Below, in pieces: positions 18,033-29,968 of a DNA stretch of 36,627 nucleotides (its first letter is position 1; the number at the start of each line of letters is the position of its first letter). Origin of the DNA: Irineochytrium annulatum (Eukaryota; Chytridiomycota; Chytridiomycetes; Chytridiales; Chytridiaceae); the NCBI GenBank assembly GCA_027600665.1, contig JADGJL010000155.1, positions 1-36,627 of the forward strand, read 5' to 3'. The translations under genes were made by a program, and so were the position numbers. Below the pieces are notes generated by a model that did no database searches, was not told the DNA's origin, and saw nothing but the letters and a program-made list of their open reading frames with translations.

Positions 18033-21000
18033 ATGCAGCCCGACCCGCCCTCTGATCCGGGCCCTCCGGGCCAATTCAACCTCCAACGTGCGGCATCCTC
18101 CTCCTCGCTCCCTCCCATCGACCCAATCTCGACAACGCACCATGATCGCCCCCCCTTCGGCCCCGCGACGGGCGTCGACTTCATGTCGACCAGGCCCGAG
18201 CTGCACTGGTCCCAGGTCATTCACTCCGAGATTGTGAGCGTCACGACCGCCATGCGAAAGAACTCGCGCTGGAGCATTGGGGACCAATACCTCGGATCAT
18301 CCAACCATCTGGACCGCGCATCCTCCGGCTCCGGGAACACTGTGGACGCACACTCGTCGAGCCGGGAGCGGTCCAGGGGACGCGCGAGGGGCGCGGCGGC
18401 GACGTCGGCGAGCAGAGCGGGGCAGCAGCCTGTGAGGGCGGGGACGGACGCGGACTATGATTACTGCCTGGATGTTGCGGAGAGGGCTGCCGTCGCGGCG
18501 GAGATGAATGGGCTGGCGGATTCGGCGGTGGGGGGCTCTGCGACTGGGCAGCCGGCAGGGGGGAGCGTGAGGGCCATGATGCCGTCGCCAGCGATTGACG
18601 CGGTTCTGGAGTTCACGTCGATTAGGGCCGCGTCGAGAGTCGGGTCGAAGCCAATGCTGTTCGGGGCGGACGGAGTGTACGCGTTGGTAGAGAACCCGTT
18701 GCTGCAAGGGTTCACCCGGTTAAAGGCGAAGCTCACGCTTATTCATGGTGAGCTTTTGGTGGAAGTCGAAGGCGAGTTTGCTTACAAAGATGCCAGAGTT
18801 TAAAGATCTTGACCCGATCCAGTTGTTGACTCCGTTCTTGGAGGTGATTCGTAGCGGTGACACTACGGGACCTATCACTGGGGCGGCGTTGACGAGCGTC
18901 GAAAAGTTCATCAAGTACAAGATTCTAGGTAAGCGTTTTAAAATGTGTGATTGTGTTCATAACTTCATCAGACCCCGATCACCCCGGAATGCCCGTCGCT
19001 ATGTCGGCGCTAACACATTCTGTAACGCATTGTAAGTTCGAGGCAACGGACGTTGTCTCGGACGAGGTTGTTCTTGGGAAGATATTGCGGTTGATCCGGG
19101 TAACCATTACCTCCGAGGTTGGACAGCGGAATTTGGACGATCGGGGGATTTGTGAGATGGTGGAGACGGGATTTGGGATGTGTTTGCAGGGACGGTTCAG
19201 CGGTTGGTAGTTGATACAAAGGCATTTGAGACTTATTGGAATCAGAACTGCTCAGGAGGTCCGCCGAACAGACACTCATAATCTTGGTGCAATCGCTGTT
19301 CGAACGGTACTTGTCCCTCGATCTACATTCGCTGACGCCGCTTTAGGTTAACAATCATTATGGCTATGGTGGACGCGAACGCGAAGAGCCACGACATCCA
19401 CGACTCCCGGCCAGTTGGCGATGCCGACACCATTTTCAACATCTCCCGCGCCCACTCCGTCGTGGGCATGCAGGGTCTCGCCGGGAGCGATGAGCATGCG
19501 CCTGTCATCTCGGTCGACGGCACAGGTAATACGGCCGGCACGAGCGCGGGAGATCATACCATGATCACCGTCGGGACCGCCACGCCGATTTTTGGCGAGA
19601 TCTCGGGGGCGGGCGGCGCGTTTGGACCGGGGGTTATTGGTGGGAGCACGGGCGCCGGCGCGTCGACGGACGACGGCGGTATTCACATCCAGATCGCGGA
19701 GGGACCCACGAGCGTACGAACGAAGCGTTCCCAGTCTAACCTGTCCGTCGAGGTCCCTGGCGGCGTCGAGGGAAACACGACGACGACCCCTTCACAGTCG
19801 CAACATACTCCGCAGCATCCCCCGCCGCCGTACCAGAACGATAGGTCAATGGATGACCGCGCTAGCGGGATAGAGAAGTCGCCGGAAAAGCAGGCACTTG
19901 AGAGGGGTTTGAGCTCGGCCGACAGCGTTTCGTCGCCGACGTCGCGGCCCATATCGCCGTATGGCCTGCCGGCGATCTTGGAGCTGCTGAGGGTGCTCGT
20001 CACTCTTATTGACCCACGGAATAGGAATCACACGGATACGATGCATCGGATGGTGGCGCTGGGGCTGCTGAACGTTGCGATCGAGATCGGCGGCGCGAGC
20101 TTGGGGAAGTGGGTGGCGTGGGGGAGGAAGGTTGAGATAGCGAGGAGGGAAGCGACGGGGAAAGGAGGTCAGGAGGCGGTCGTGTTTGAGTCGGAGGAGG
20201 ACAAGATGGCAATTGCGGCAAGGGAGTTGGTAGTGAACGAGCTTACGAAGTTTCTGTTCCAGGTTCGTTCTGATCCTTATGCGGAAAAAGTCTAATGATT
20301 GCAACAGCTTCTACAAAGCACGAACATTACCATTCAGTCACCACCGTCGACCGGGACGCTTACGCTTTTCACGTTGACGCTTCGGGTCATCACGTGCCTA
20401 TTCCAGACGGCTCGTGTCCACCTCAAGCTGCAATTGGAGTGGCTGCTTGAGTGGATTATGACGAAGGTGAACGCGGGAGTAGCCGGCTGGGACGTGGAAG
20501 ACTTCACGTCAAACGGGTCGCAGTCGGACTCGCCTGCGAGGGAACCCAGCGCCTCTGGACCGGGTGTTGGGAAGGGCGTGGTGGTGGCGGAGGTCCGGGA
20601 GCTATTGTTGGAGACCATGGTGCAGTTCTTTAAAAACCCGACATTCGCGACGGAGTTGTGGCAAAATTTTGACGGGGATCTCTTATTCCCGGGACATATG
20701 TTTGAGGAGGTCATTCGGTTCCTTAGCAAGGTAGGCGGCCATTCGGGAAATGTCGCTGACTAGGGTCATAGCATTCATTCCCTGATGTTACACCGGGTGG
20801 TCCCGTGACGACTTTAACGCATCAAACCCTTTGCCTCGACGCGTTGCTTATCTTCCTGAAGAGCATTGCCGAGGGTCAGTCCGAGGGCGGAAAGCCTGTG
20901 TACTCAAATCAGGAGCTATTGAATATCAAGCTTAAGAAGCGGGTGTTGAGGGAAGGCGCCGAGCGGTTTAATGCGAAACCGAAGGACGGTATCGCTTTTT

Positions 21001-24000
21001 TGCAAGGTAGGAAATCCGCACGGCGCTTCGACGACTTACAGCTCTCAGCGAATGGGTTCCTGCCGGATCCCGTGGACCCTGCGAGCCTTGCGTCGTTTTT
21101 GAAGACGACGCCTAGTGTGAATAAGACGCTTTTGGGAGACTATCTGGCTAGGCCGGCGAATCTCGATGTCCTGAAGGCGTTCATTCAGCTGTACAACTTT
21201 AAGGGGGTAAGCTTGCGGGCAAGATTCATTCGTACTGATGGTGCTTAGAAACGGTTGGACGAGGCTCTTCGGCTTTTGTTGGAGAGTTTTCGCCTTCCAG
21301 GCGAAGCGCAGCAAATCGACCGCATACTCGAGAACTTCGCGTCCGGTTACTTCGCCGCCATAAAGAGCGAAGCGGATCCCGAGATTGCGGACGAGTCTTC
21401 AACATTCGTCCTCGCTTTCTCGATCATCCTTTTGAACACCGATCAGCACAATCCGCAGGTACGCCGCCGCATGACAAAGGACGATTTCAAGCGGAACACG
21501 AGGGGTTGCAACGACGGGAAGGACTTCGACCCAGAGTACCTAGGAAAGGTCTACGACGCTATTCGGGAGAACGAGATCGTTATGCCGGAGGAGCATGAGG
21601 GTGATCTCGGGTTTAACTACGCGTGGAGGGAGCTTTTGAAGCGGGTAGACGGCGCGGGGCTCATGGTTACTTACGGCGGAGGCGATTTCGATAAGGATAT
21701 GTTCAGCGCTGTATGGGTACCCACTTTGGCTTCCATTTCTTACGGTAACTAAATTACTCACTTAATTGAATCTAATTCGGTTGCAAAGCCTTCGATAACG
21801 CGGAAGACAACCTCACGCTTCAAAAGGCCGTCGTTGGATTCCACAGCTGTGCGACGATCGCCTCGCGTTTCAACCTCGTCGACGTTTTAGACAGCATTAT
21901 TATATCCCTCTCAAAGATCACGGGCCTGTTGAAGGATAATGGCGTTATCCTGGAGGACAGAGATATCCGATCTGCGGATGACGGGTCCAGGACGGCCGGG
22001 ACCATCACCAAGGTTGATAGCTGGGCTGTGGATTTTGGGAGGAGCTATAAGGGGCAGGTTGCTGCTGTGCTCATGTTTAACCTTGCCGCTGAGTATGGAA
22101 ACTCCCTGAGGGAGGGGTGGAAGAATGTATGTCTGACCGTTACGTATCACAGCGAAGTCTAACGTCTCACAAAGGTCATCACTGTCATCAGTAATCTGTT
22201 CCTCCATTCCCTTCTTCCGGTATCTTTGTTGACCGCGGACGACTTCGTCAACCGAGGAGCGAAGATCCCTCGCTTACTTCCGGCCAAAGAGCGGACAACA
22301 AACGCGAATGTCGTCCGGAAGGATGCTGGCCTTCTTTCAACCTTAAGCCAGTTTCTGAGTTTGGCGTCCTCTAGCCAAGACGACAACTACGAGGTTGAGC
22401 CCACTGCTGAGGAACTGGACGCGGAGAGGTACACGGTGGAATGCATAACGGCTTGCCGCGTCGAGGAGCTTTTTGCCGACAGCAGGTACTTTCCAATCAC
22501 TAGACTACTGTTTTAACGAACGATAGATTCCTTGAGGAGGAAGCGCTAAAGTATCTGATATCAGTGATATCTCAGGCCGCATTCCTTCCACCTGCAACAT
22601 CACCTCGGCAAACGTCGATTCGCAATCTTGCCGAGGCGGCGAAGACCAATGAAAGCCCCGTGCCGGAGGATGGGCCAAAATCGTCGGCGGAGGGAGGTGA
22701 TGACGCCGCCGCGCCAGTGAAATTTTCTCCGTCTGCAATCTTTCTACTCGAGCTCTTGGTCCGAATAGCAATGCAGAACCGGGATAGAATGGGTGTTGTC
22801 TGGCCCTTGGCGCTGCAGCATATATCCGGTATCTTGACCGACCCGGTTGGGAAGCCTCCTGCGGTTTTGGACCGAGCCGTTATCGGCCTGTTGAGGCTCA
22901 TTATTAGGCTCGTTCATCAAGTAAGTTTCGAATATTTGTTGCAGCACCCACTAACATACGTTAGGACGACATGGTTGCGAAGGTGGTGCCTTCTCTCGAC
23001 CTCCTGAAGGGCCTTCCGTCTGAGCCGTTGAACTCCGTAGCAGAGCAGACAACTGCTGGTCTGCTGACTCTAATTAAAGCCGACCCTACGCTAATAGTCC
23101 GGCACCGGTTGTGGGATACCACCCTTCACTTGTTGTCTGCGACTTCCATGCATCCGGAGGCAGCGAAATACGGGTTCGAGGCGGCTTGCGTCCTCGTAGG
23201 GGATGGACCAGACTCGGGGGTTACCATTGAGACGTTTGGGGAGTGCGTAGATCTCCTGATCAGCTTCGCAGCTGCCGCTGGTGGCATTATTGTGTCTGGT
23301 GGGGGCGCCGCGGCACCCGGGGGAACTGATGCTCCTGCTGGCGCTGGCGCCTCGCGAAATAACAGCAGCGCGTCGACGTCGATGGATCAAGGACTTGATA
23401 AGAATGGGAGCCGGCACGGGAGTCCGCGCACGCCGCGGAGGTCGTTGGCGCAGAAGAGTCAAGCGACGCAGGGCGCAATCGACAGAGCGGTCAAAGCATT
23501 GGACCGGCTATTCAAGCTTCAATTCAAAATCCCGAAGCTCATTCAACAGACTGGCATCCGGCAAGAGCGAGGTTGGTCGCTTTATATCCACGTCTGTACT
23601 CACCTCGCTTCTAGCATGGTTCGAGTTCTGGCTGCCTATCCTTTCCGGAATTGGCCAGCAGTGTTATCACCCGTCGCGCGAAGTACGTCAACACGGTTTG
23701 ACGCTTCTTCAGCGTGCGCTGCTTTCGCCCGAGTTGGAGACCGGAACGTTTGGCGTTCCCGGCTTTGAGGTGACTCCGGCGACGGTGGAGATGTGGGTGG
23801 ATTGCTTCGAGAACGTGATTTTCCCGCTTCTTGAAGAGTTGTTGAAGCCGGAAGTCTTTAAGCTCGATCCTAATGGGATGGACGAGACCCGAATGCGGGC
23901 GTCTGCGCTATTGTGCAAGATATTCTTGCAGTATTTGCACCGGCTTTTGCGGTATAAGGACCTACCACGGCTTTGGGTTGACATTTTGGACTTCATGAAC

Positions 24001-24410
24001 AAGTACATGAGGGCAAGTCCCCAGGAGTTCCTCGTAAGCTTTCGATTGAGTTCCATTTCGTTTTAACGGATCGTGCTTAGTACGAGGGGGTTTTAGAGTC
24101 TTTGAAGAACATGCTTCTCGTCATGTCGACCCAGGGCGTATTCCAACCCGATGCGAAGCCACCCTTGCGCTCGCAACATAATCTGTGGGAAGTCACTTGG
24201 GTGAACATGAACATCGCCCTGCCGGGGCTGAAGGATGAACTGTTCCCTGACACGGCTTTAGAGGACGATGATGGGAAGGCGCCAAGTGAAGCGCCGGCGG
24301 TGAACGGGGCGAACGCCGACGCCCTCAAGGCGCCGGAGGAATCCGTGGCCATCCCGGCCGACGTTGCAGCAGGTTGGACATCTGAAGGTTTCAATGCTAA
24401 ATATTCTTAG
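18033..24410 (+). CDS. Large ARF guanine-nucleotide exchange factor, GBF1/Gea type
   Basis: Activates Arf1 by GDP/GTP exchange at the early Golgi, driving COPI recruitment. Fourteen exons: 18033-18747, 18797-18928, 18972-19202, 19246-19306, 19347-20262, 20308-20730, 20772-21206, 21249-21744, 21789-22126, 22175-22485, 22527-22920, 22965-23571, 23615-24033, 24081-24410; 1935 aa, all phases consistent. The DCB region has IHSEIVSVTTAMRKNSRWS and FLEVIRSGDTTGPITG, very like GBF1. HUS-type helices follow a Ser/Thr/Gly-rich insert (exon 5). The Sec7 domain, about residues 880-1080, has FNAKPKDGIAFLQ, DEALRLLLESFRLPGEA with catalytic Glu near 990, and LLNTDQHNPQVRRRMT, EIVMPEE. Conserved HDS regions follow (LREGWKN; DRAVIGLLRLIIRLVHQ; VEMWVDCFENVIFPLL). 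Most introns are 40-55 nt. The brefeldin-A contact pair reads Phe-Ser. The weakest junctions are those around exon 4. Confidence 0.93.
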
Positions 24411-24580
24411 ATCCATCTCTTGCATGATGAGCCACGTTTTAACAAACAACCACGATCTGAAAAAAACTCTCCTACTATTGTTGAAGATAGATTATAATAC
24501 ATGCATATGCACTCAGAAAATAAAGGGTGTCCTTTACCCTCCTCCACCTCAATTTCAACGTTCCATCACCGCCCAAAGCA
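24411..24580. other. 3' flank of the ARF-GEF gene
   Basis: AT-rich after the stop at 24410, with AATAAA at 24518-24523, the likely polyadenylation region. Confidence 0.4.
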
Positions 24581-26160
24581 TGCTTACGGCCACCCTCGCC
24601 GAGCAGCCGGCGCAACTGAAGCCGGCTCCGTCTGCCGACACATCAGCTAGTACTCAACTCGGCCGATACGACAACGGAATTCGTGCGCTGCTACCTGCCC
24701 GGTTGGCATATCAGTTCGGATCCCGAGCACCGCCTATCCCAGTGCGCCGTACCTTCGACTTTCTGCCGGCACCGTTCCCGACCACGGCCCGGCAGGCCGT
24801 TGGACATTTAGCATTACTAACCCCACCGCAGATATGTGGAACTAGCCGGCGTGCTGAAGCGGGCGAGCAAAGCGTCCCGACAGCGAATGCATCGACGGGC
24901 ATCGGCTCTAAGTTAGGTGGCACAGGGTTGGCATCGTCATGGGCCTTTAACGGAGAAAAGCATAGCTTGGCCGATGCGGCGACTTGCACGTCCGCAGATT
25001 CGATGCTAGCGAGCGCCTTTGGACCTGCGGGAGAGAAGACCTCGACGACCGAGGCAGCTACACCATATCATTCCACCAGCCGTCATTGAGCGCCACGGGA
25101 TTGGCGGGGGGAGACCATCACGACAGCGGATGCGGCGACGTGCACGCCACTCGACCCGGCGTTTGGCGGCTGTTTGGAATCCAAAGGAGGGATAGCGTCG
25201 ACAGCGGATGTAGCGATAATTCTGTCCCCAGACTCATCGACTGCATCCAATGCTGCAATGCGCACACAACCCGTCATGACGTTGCCGAGCCCGACGAACC
25301 CGGATACGGCGAAGCTCACGCTACCGGACCTGTCGCGTGCGTTTACGTCCGGCCACGACGCCGCTACAACCGCAACCACCGGTCCCGCAGCCGAGTGTCC
25401 TGGCATCGAAGCCGAATGCCGCTGCGGTCACGGCTACGTCTAGGTTACTTGCCGCAGAGTTGCCGCCAGCCATAACAACCACGACTACGGCAGCAACCGA
25501 ACCCTCGGTTTGCAAGGCATTAAGCCCCAAGCCGGCGATGAGCTCGGCCAACACAGATTCCGCCTCCAAGCTGAGAACCGTCTGCGCATTAGCTGCGGAT
25601 GCTGCTGTGAGCACGGCTACGAGCTTAACCGCACCGGCCGTCCCGCCATCAAATATCGAAACGGAATTGAACACGGTCACGACCATGCCACCCGCTGACG
25701 CATTAACGAGCGCTCCGGCATCAAACGCTGCCGCAGCTCCGGCGACTGCTATGGCTTCCTGTATAAATTTGTTGGCTGCCCCGCCATCAACCCCCGATCT
25801 GGCCACGAGCGCAGCGGTTATAAACCCAAGGGCAGCACGAGCGAATGCGGCGATGGTAGACGGAGTTCGCTTGCCGGTCGCAGCAGCCGAGGCGGGTGTG
25901 GCTAATCACGGCTCACCGACGCGTTATAGGAATCAACCGCGTTGGCCGAGGCGAGGAGGAGCGAGCCAATTTACTCTTTCCTTTTAAGGAGGTGAATTTT
26001 CCATCGCCACCGAAGGGGGAGACGATGTAGAGAAAGGTGAGTTGCGTCAGCTAAGCCTGACTGTTGCTAATCGAGTCACCCGAAGGCTTTGGAGGCCGGT
26101 TTGCCCGACGGTGTGGGTTCGTTGCCAGACAGCGTGGCTGCGGCGCCTCCTGCTGCTAAG
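24581..26160 (+). other. Ala/Thr/Pro-rich decayed reading frames, no intact gene
   Basis: Plus-strand open frames at about 24580-25089, 25110-25443 and 25337-25987 are Ala/Thr/Pro-rich and share degenerate blocks: ADAATCTSADSML near 24970 against ADAATCTPLDPAF near 25130, with similar ADVAI and ADAAV echoes near 25205 and 25595. No signal peptide, family motif or consistent splice structure connects them. The best reading is a repetitive protein gene in decay, or low-complexity DNA that stays open by its base composition. A minus-strand frame over 25321-25806 is probably a shadow. Confidence 0.35.
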
Positions 26161-26207
26161 AAAAGGCTAAGACGCCAGCCAACCGAGGTCACGAGAGGTG
26201 TGCACAC

Positions 26208-26360
26208 ATGCGGAAGGCTTACTACTGCGTGGATTGCAAAGATTTAAAGCAGGGGGGCCTAGGGATATGCGAGAGCATTGGGTCAGAAGGGACGGCTGTA
26301 AAGTGTGCAAGAAGGCCGTGTCAGGAGGAACGGCTGCAAAGCGGCGATTGTGACGGGTGA
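26208..26360 (+). other. Small Cys-rich open frame, doubtful
   Basis: A 50-codon frame starts MRKAYYCVDCKDLKQ and has cysteines in a C-x2-C-x11-C-x15-C spacing suggestive of a metal-binding finger. It is preceded by a protein-like segment around 26080-26190 (EALEAGLPDGVGSLPD) in another frame. No family recognised; it may be an exon of a decayed gene. Confidence 0.2.
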
Positions 26361-27380
26361 TCATTGAGGGCAAGAGAGTTTGTGTAGCTGCCATTTGATC
26401 GTTATTATTGTATATACGTGGATGTGCGAACGGTGTTTTTGTGGTTCGCGAGACTACTTTTAGTGCAAGTACATTACACGAAGATAATACACTCTTTAAT
26501 GTCAATCACAAATGACGCCAGCAATGTATCCTTTACATTCTTTTCACAAGATCTTGATCAGTTACACATCCTCGTCCTTTAGGCGCCTCAACGCTTCAAT
26601 GCTAAACTTATCCCTGCCCTGTGGTGACGACCGTGTCTCAGTCCATGCCCGAACGCTCAGATTTCCTGGGTTGCAAACATTGCGCCTTCCTCTTCCCGCT
26701 ACCATTCCTACTACCCGACCCGCTGACCACAGTCGGGCGGAGCTCCTCAACGACGTGGCCATTCACCACAACGTCCGGCAGCGTCACCGACGCTTTCGAC
26801 GAGTCCAGCGGTCATTGATGCCAATTTCAATGACGCTACTGCCGCAATATGCAGTGAGCGAATTCAGCCCGTCCAGCACGATCGCTTTCGCGAGTGGAGC
26901 CCTCGCCGCATATCTGATGCGATATCGACCAGATTGGCCCTAGATGCGGGCTGTTCAGCACTCCAACGCCCCGGCCTAATGGCGAGCCAAATTGTGAACG
27001 GGAGGAAGGTTCACCACCCTAGCCCGACGCGCCCAACACCGTCGTTACCGACACAGAGGAGTTGGGGGGAGACAATCCAGCCAGGGGCCATCATACATCG
27101 CGTGGATGTCGAAGCACCCTGTAGCGACCGCGAGCGCCACTGGTGTTGAATCGCGTTGGCTTGTATCGTGCTTCAGATTCTCCGCAGGCGACCTTGGCAC
27201 TTGCGTGCCCCGCGCTCATCGGCGCTTGCATGTTCCCCGAATTCATCGGCTGCATCCGGTGCTGCTGTAAGTAGACGCCGACGGGAAGCTGCGCGCTTTG
27301 CGGCCCTAAATGCATCGGCATTTGCATCTGCACACCAGCTGCTGCTGCATAGGCTGATGTTCGGCCGCGGCCTCGTCAAA
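26361..27380. other. Gene-poor stretch, nothing firm
   Basis: Several short frames on both strands without recognisable domains; a Gln/Met/Pro-rich minus-strand frame at 27091-27333 resembles a low-complexity tail but has no anchor or partner. Confidence 0.35.
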
Positions 27381-27386
27381 ACAGCT

Positions 27387-27660
27387 GCCGCATCGTCGTC
27401 TTGGCCCTCATCGCCGTCATTGTCGTCACTTCCTTCTTCCGTCGCAACCGCGGCAAGAAAGCTGCAACCGCAACGTCTATCTATGGCGGCGCGCCCACCT
27501 CCGTCCAGTACAGCCCCTATGGTGAACCGGCCTCCACGGAAGAGAAGCCGGCAACACAAGCCCACTTACGCGCACTATCAGCCCGCCGTGCCCCATTCCG
27601 TGTACGGGCCAGGCTATTGTTCAATGTCTTCCCTTTGTCTCTCGACTACCAGCTAATATG
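27387..27660 (+). pseudogene. Membrane-span and tail remnant related to the S41-like gene
   Basis: Reads VVLALIAVIVVTSFFRRNR followed by GKKAATATSIYGG and YSPYGEP, against VLIIIAGIVAFLIFRRNR, AKKATATATPG and IPYGVPQ in the intact S41-like protein. After about 27550 the tail continues in another frame (PTYAHYQPAVPHSVYGPGY). There is no ectodomain upstream in frame. It looks like the relic of a third gene of this architecture. Confidence 0.5.
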
Positions 27661-27925
27661 GACCTGATGCTATGAATATCGAGTGATTGCAATGGAAGTT
27701 ATCTTTCGGTGCTTGTGCAAAAAGGCCAGCTTGCGGGAAGTAACACCATGGTACCTCAGCAAAAGGTTGCCGCTGGTGTACATTCCTAAAGAGCAAGGGG
27801 TGCGTTTTATGTGTGCTTTTTAGAGTACTATCAATATCCATTAACATTATTTACCGTTCTACCAAAATAAATACATATACGTAGCACCAATTACAAAGCT
27901 TTTACACCACTTCCACGCAAACGCA

Positions 27926-29656
27926 TCATTGCTTCCTCCCAAAGAAGCTCTCCAAAGTCTTCTGCCCTGTAACGGCCTTCTTCTTCCCCTTCTTCTTCTC
28001 CTTGGTCGGCGACGGCTCCTTCCTCGCCGCCGGCCCTGAGGGACCTCCCGCAACCGCACCCGCACCATCGTCGACCTTCTTCGGACTGTCCGCCACCGCG
28101 ATCGGTTGCACCGGCGGAGGGGCGGCCTTCTTTGGCCTCACAATCACCTCCTCGTCTGTTGAGTACTCTTCCCACTCGGTGACGTCCTTTGTAACTAAGT
28201 AGAGCAGTGAGAAGGCGTGTAAGGTCATTGAGGTGCTCACCCATGTACTTCCCGGTCTTCGTATGCTTCTGCCGCGTCACCTGTCGGCGTCGCTTAACCC
28301 GGCGCGTGACTGTCTCGGGTGCTTCGAGACGTCAGCAAAGCAGATGGAATCATTGAAAATCACCTTCTCCCTTTTCGACGTACGTCACTTCCTCGGCCTC
28401 GTTGTTCTCCGCCTTCTCATCCTCGTCAGAATTGGAAAACAAAAGGTCGTCCTCAACCGGCTTGGCAACCTCGTCCTCGAGGGAGACCGTCGCATCCTTG
28501 ATAGCCTTCAGCCGCTTTGATTCTGGGTCGTCGACGTCGCTTTGGTTTTCTGCGAACGCGTTACAATGCGAAAGGAGACGCCATCCTTACCCTCGTCCTC
28601 CGACTCGTCCACCTTCTTCCTCTTGCCATAGTCCTATATGAATATTAACGACCATACAGCGAAGCACACAGCGTACCCCTTCCTCGGGCTCAAACATCCG
28701 ATGAATGGCGTCCACGGCGTCCTTACTTTGCAGCTCCATTCTAAGCTCCTCAGCCCGAACCCTGTCCATCCGCTTCTTGCGTGCCTCCTCATTCCGGGTC
28801 GCCTCCTCCGCCTCCTTCTCCTTCCGCGCGTTGTCCTTTTTTATCTGATTCTCAAAAAAGGAGCCCTTTCTGTCGGTCTTCGCTTTTCTGTGGATTCATC
28901 AGAGTCGGAACAGGGACGAGGCAACACTACTTTGCGGGTTTGGACGGTTTGGGTGCGGGTTCCTCGGGTCGCTTGTTCTTTGACATGAACTTGGACGGCG
29001 AAAGGATGACCTCCTCGGCCTTCCTGGAGCCGGGTGCGGGCCCTGCGGCTCGGGCTCGTTCGGTGATGTGTGGGCATTTAATCGGCCGGCACGTGCTACT
29101 TTAATATCAGCAATGTCCACATTGGCAACGACCTTCACCTCCACAAATCCGGGGTATCCTTCAACATGAGGTCACATCCCGCGTTCGTGAGATCATCGAA
29201 GTCCTATACCCAACTTTTCTCAGTTCCACTCGAGACAAACGCGCCCAACGTATCTCACATTCAACTTCCGCGGCTCGATGCTGTAAATGTGGAACGTACA
29301 TCCAACAAGTGTCGCGCGCTTCTCCTCGAGCTCCTCCTGCGGGCAGAGAAGGATTCTCGTCAACCGCCCCGCCGGTGCCTGGTTTTCCTCATTCCCGATA
29401 ATCGCGTACGTCGCATGAACCGCGGGCGACTTCTCGACGTAATCAGACAAGATCCTAAGAAAAGTGAGCTTCCGGCCAGAGCAAGAAACGAAATTGCCGC
29501 TACTTCTTCGCGGCATTGGTGTCGATTCGGAGTTCTCGGCTAAGGGACTTATAGGAGACCTGCACGAAGATGAGATATGACAAATTCAGAGGCCAAGCTT
29601 ACGATCTTTAGCTCGTCCATCACCATCCGCTCCAGCAGCGAGGTAACATCCTCCAT
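27926..29656 (-). CDS. DNA polymerase delta subunit 3 (POLD3/Cdc27/Pol32-like)
   Basis: Non-catalytic subunit that tethers polymerase delta to PCNA and serves in replication, break-induced replication and translesion synthesis. Ten exons (minus): 29656-29603, 29559-29504, 29454-29259, 29203-29139, 29098-28931, 28887-28677, 28633-28591, 28549-28364, 28321-28241, 28194-27926; 442 aa, in frame throughout. The N-terminal winged-helix region has LKIVSYKSLSRELRI, KKILSDYVEKS, VHATYAI and FHIYSIEPRKLN, as in POLD3. A charged, Lys/Glu-rich middle follows, then RRVKRRRQVTRQKH and YSTDEEV. The C-terminus is QKTLESFF at about 431-438, a canonical PCNA-interacting PIP box (Q-x2-L-x2-F-F). Introns of 42-46 nt with CTGAC branch sites are visible. 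The small exons 4 and 7 are the least certain. Confidence 0.9.
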
Positions 29657-29968
29657 GTTGATAGGTCCCGAAAAAGACGGGGAAGTATCGGACAGCGAAG
29701 TCAGCTTACCACAACACCCATCAAGTTTAACGATGAGTAGTAGTCTCTTCGAATCGCCAATTCATGGAAATGGAGGTTAACCGGAAAAATCAATCTCCGC
29801 ATTCGAGATTCTCGCAGTTATTCAAAGCACACATAAGGCTTTCAATAAATATTCTCCATTAAGAAGTCTAGATAATCTTGCTATTTTGTTGGCAGCTAGC
29901 GACCTTTCGAGTGTGCTTTACAAGCATTGTAAATTAAATTGGCATTTCGGGGTGGCTTGTTCATTTTG
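29657..29968. promoter_or_regulatory. Divergent promoter, POLD3-like / ADA2
   Basis: 312 bases between divergent start codons. It is AT-rich near 29800-29940; no individual factor site is claimed. Confidence 0.35.

Noticed and set aside
25321..25806. Ala/Val-rich minus-strand frame in the gene-poor island
   Set aside because: Antisense mirror of an Ala/Thr-rich plus-strand stretch; no motif or splice context supports either strand strongly.
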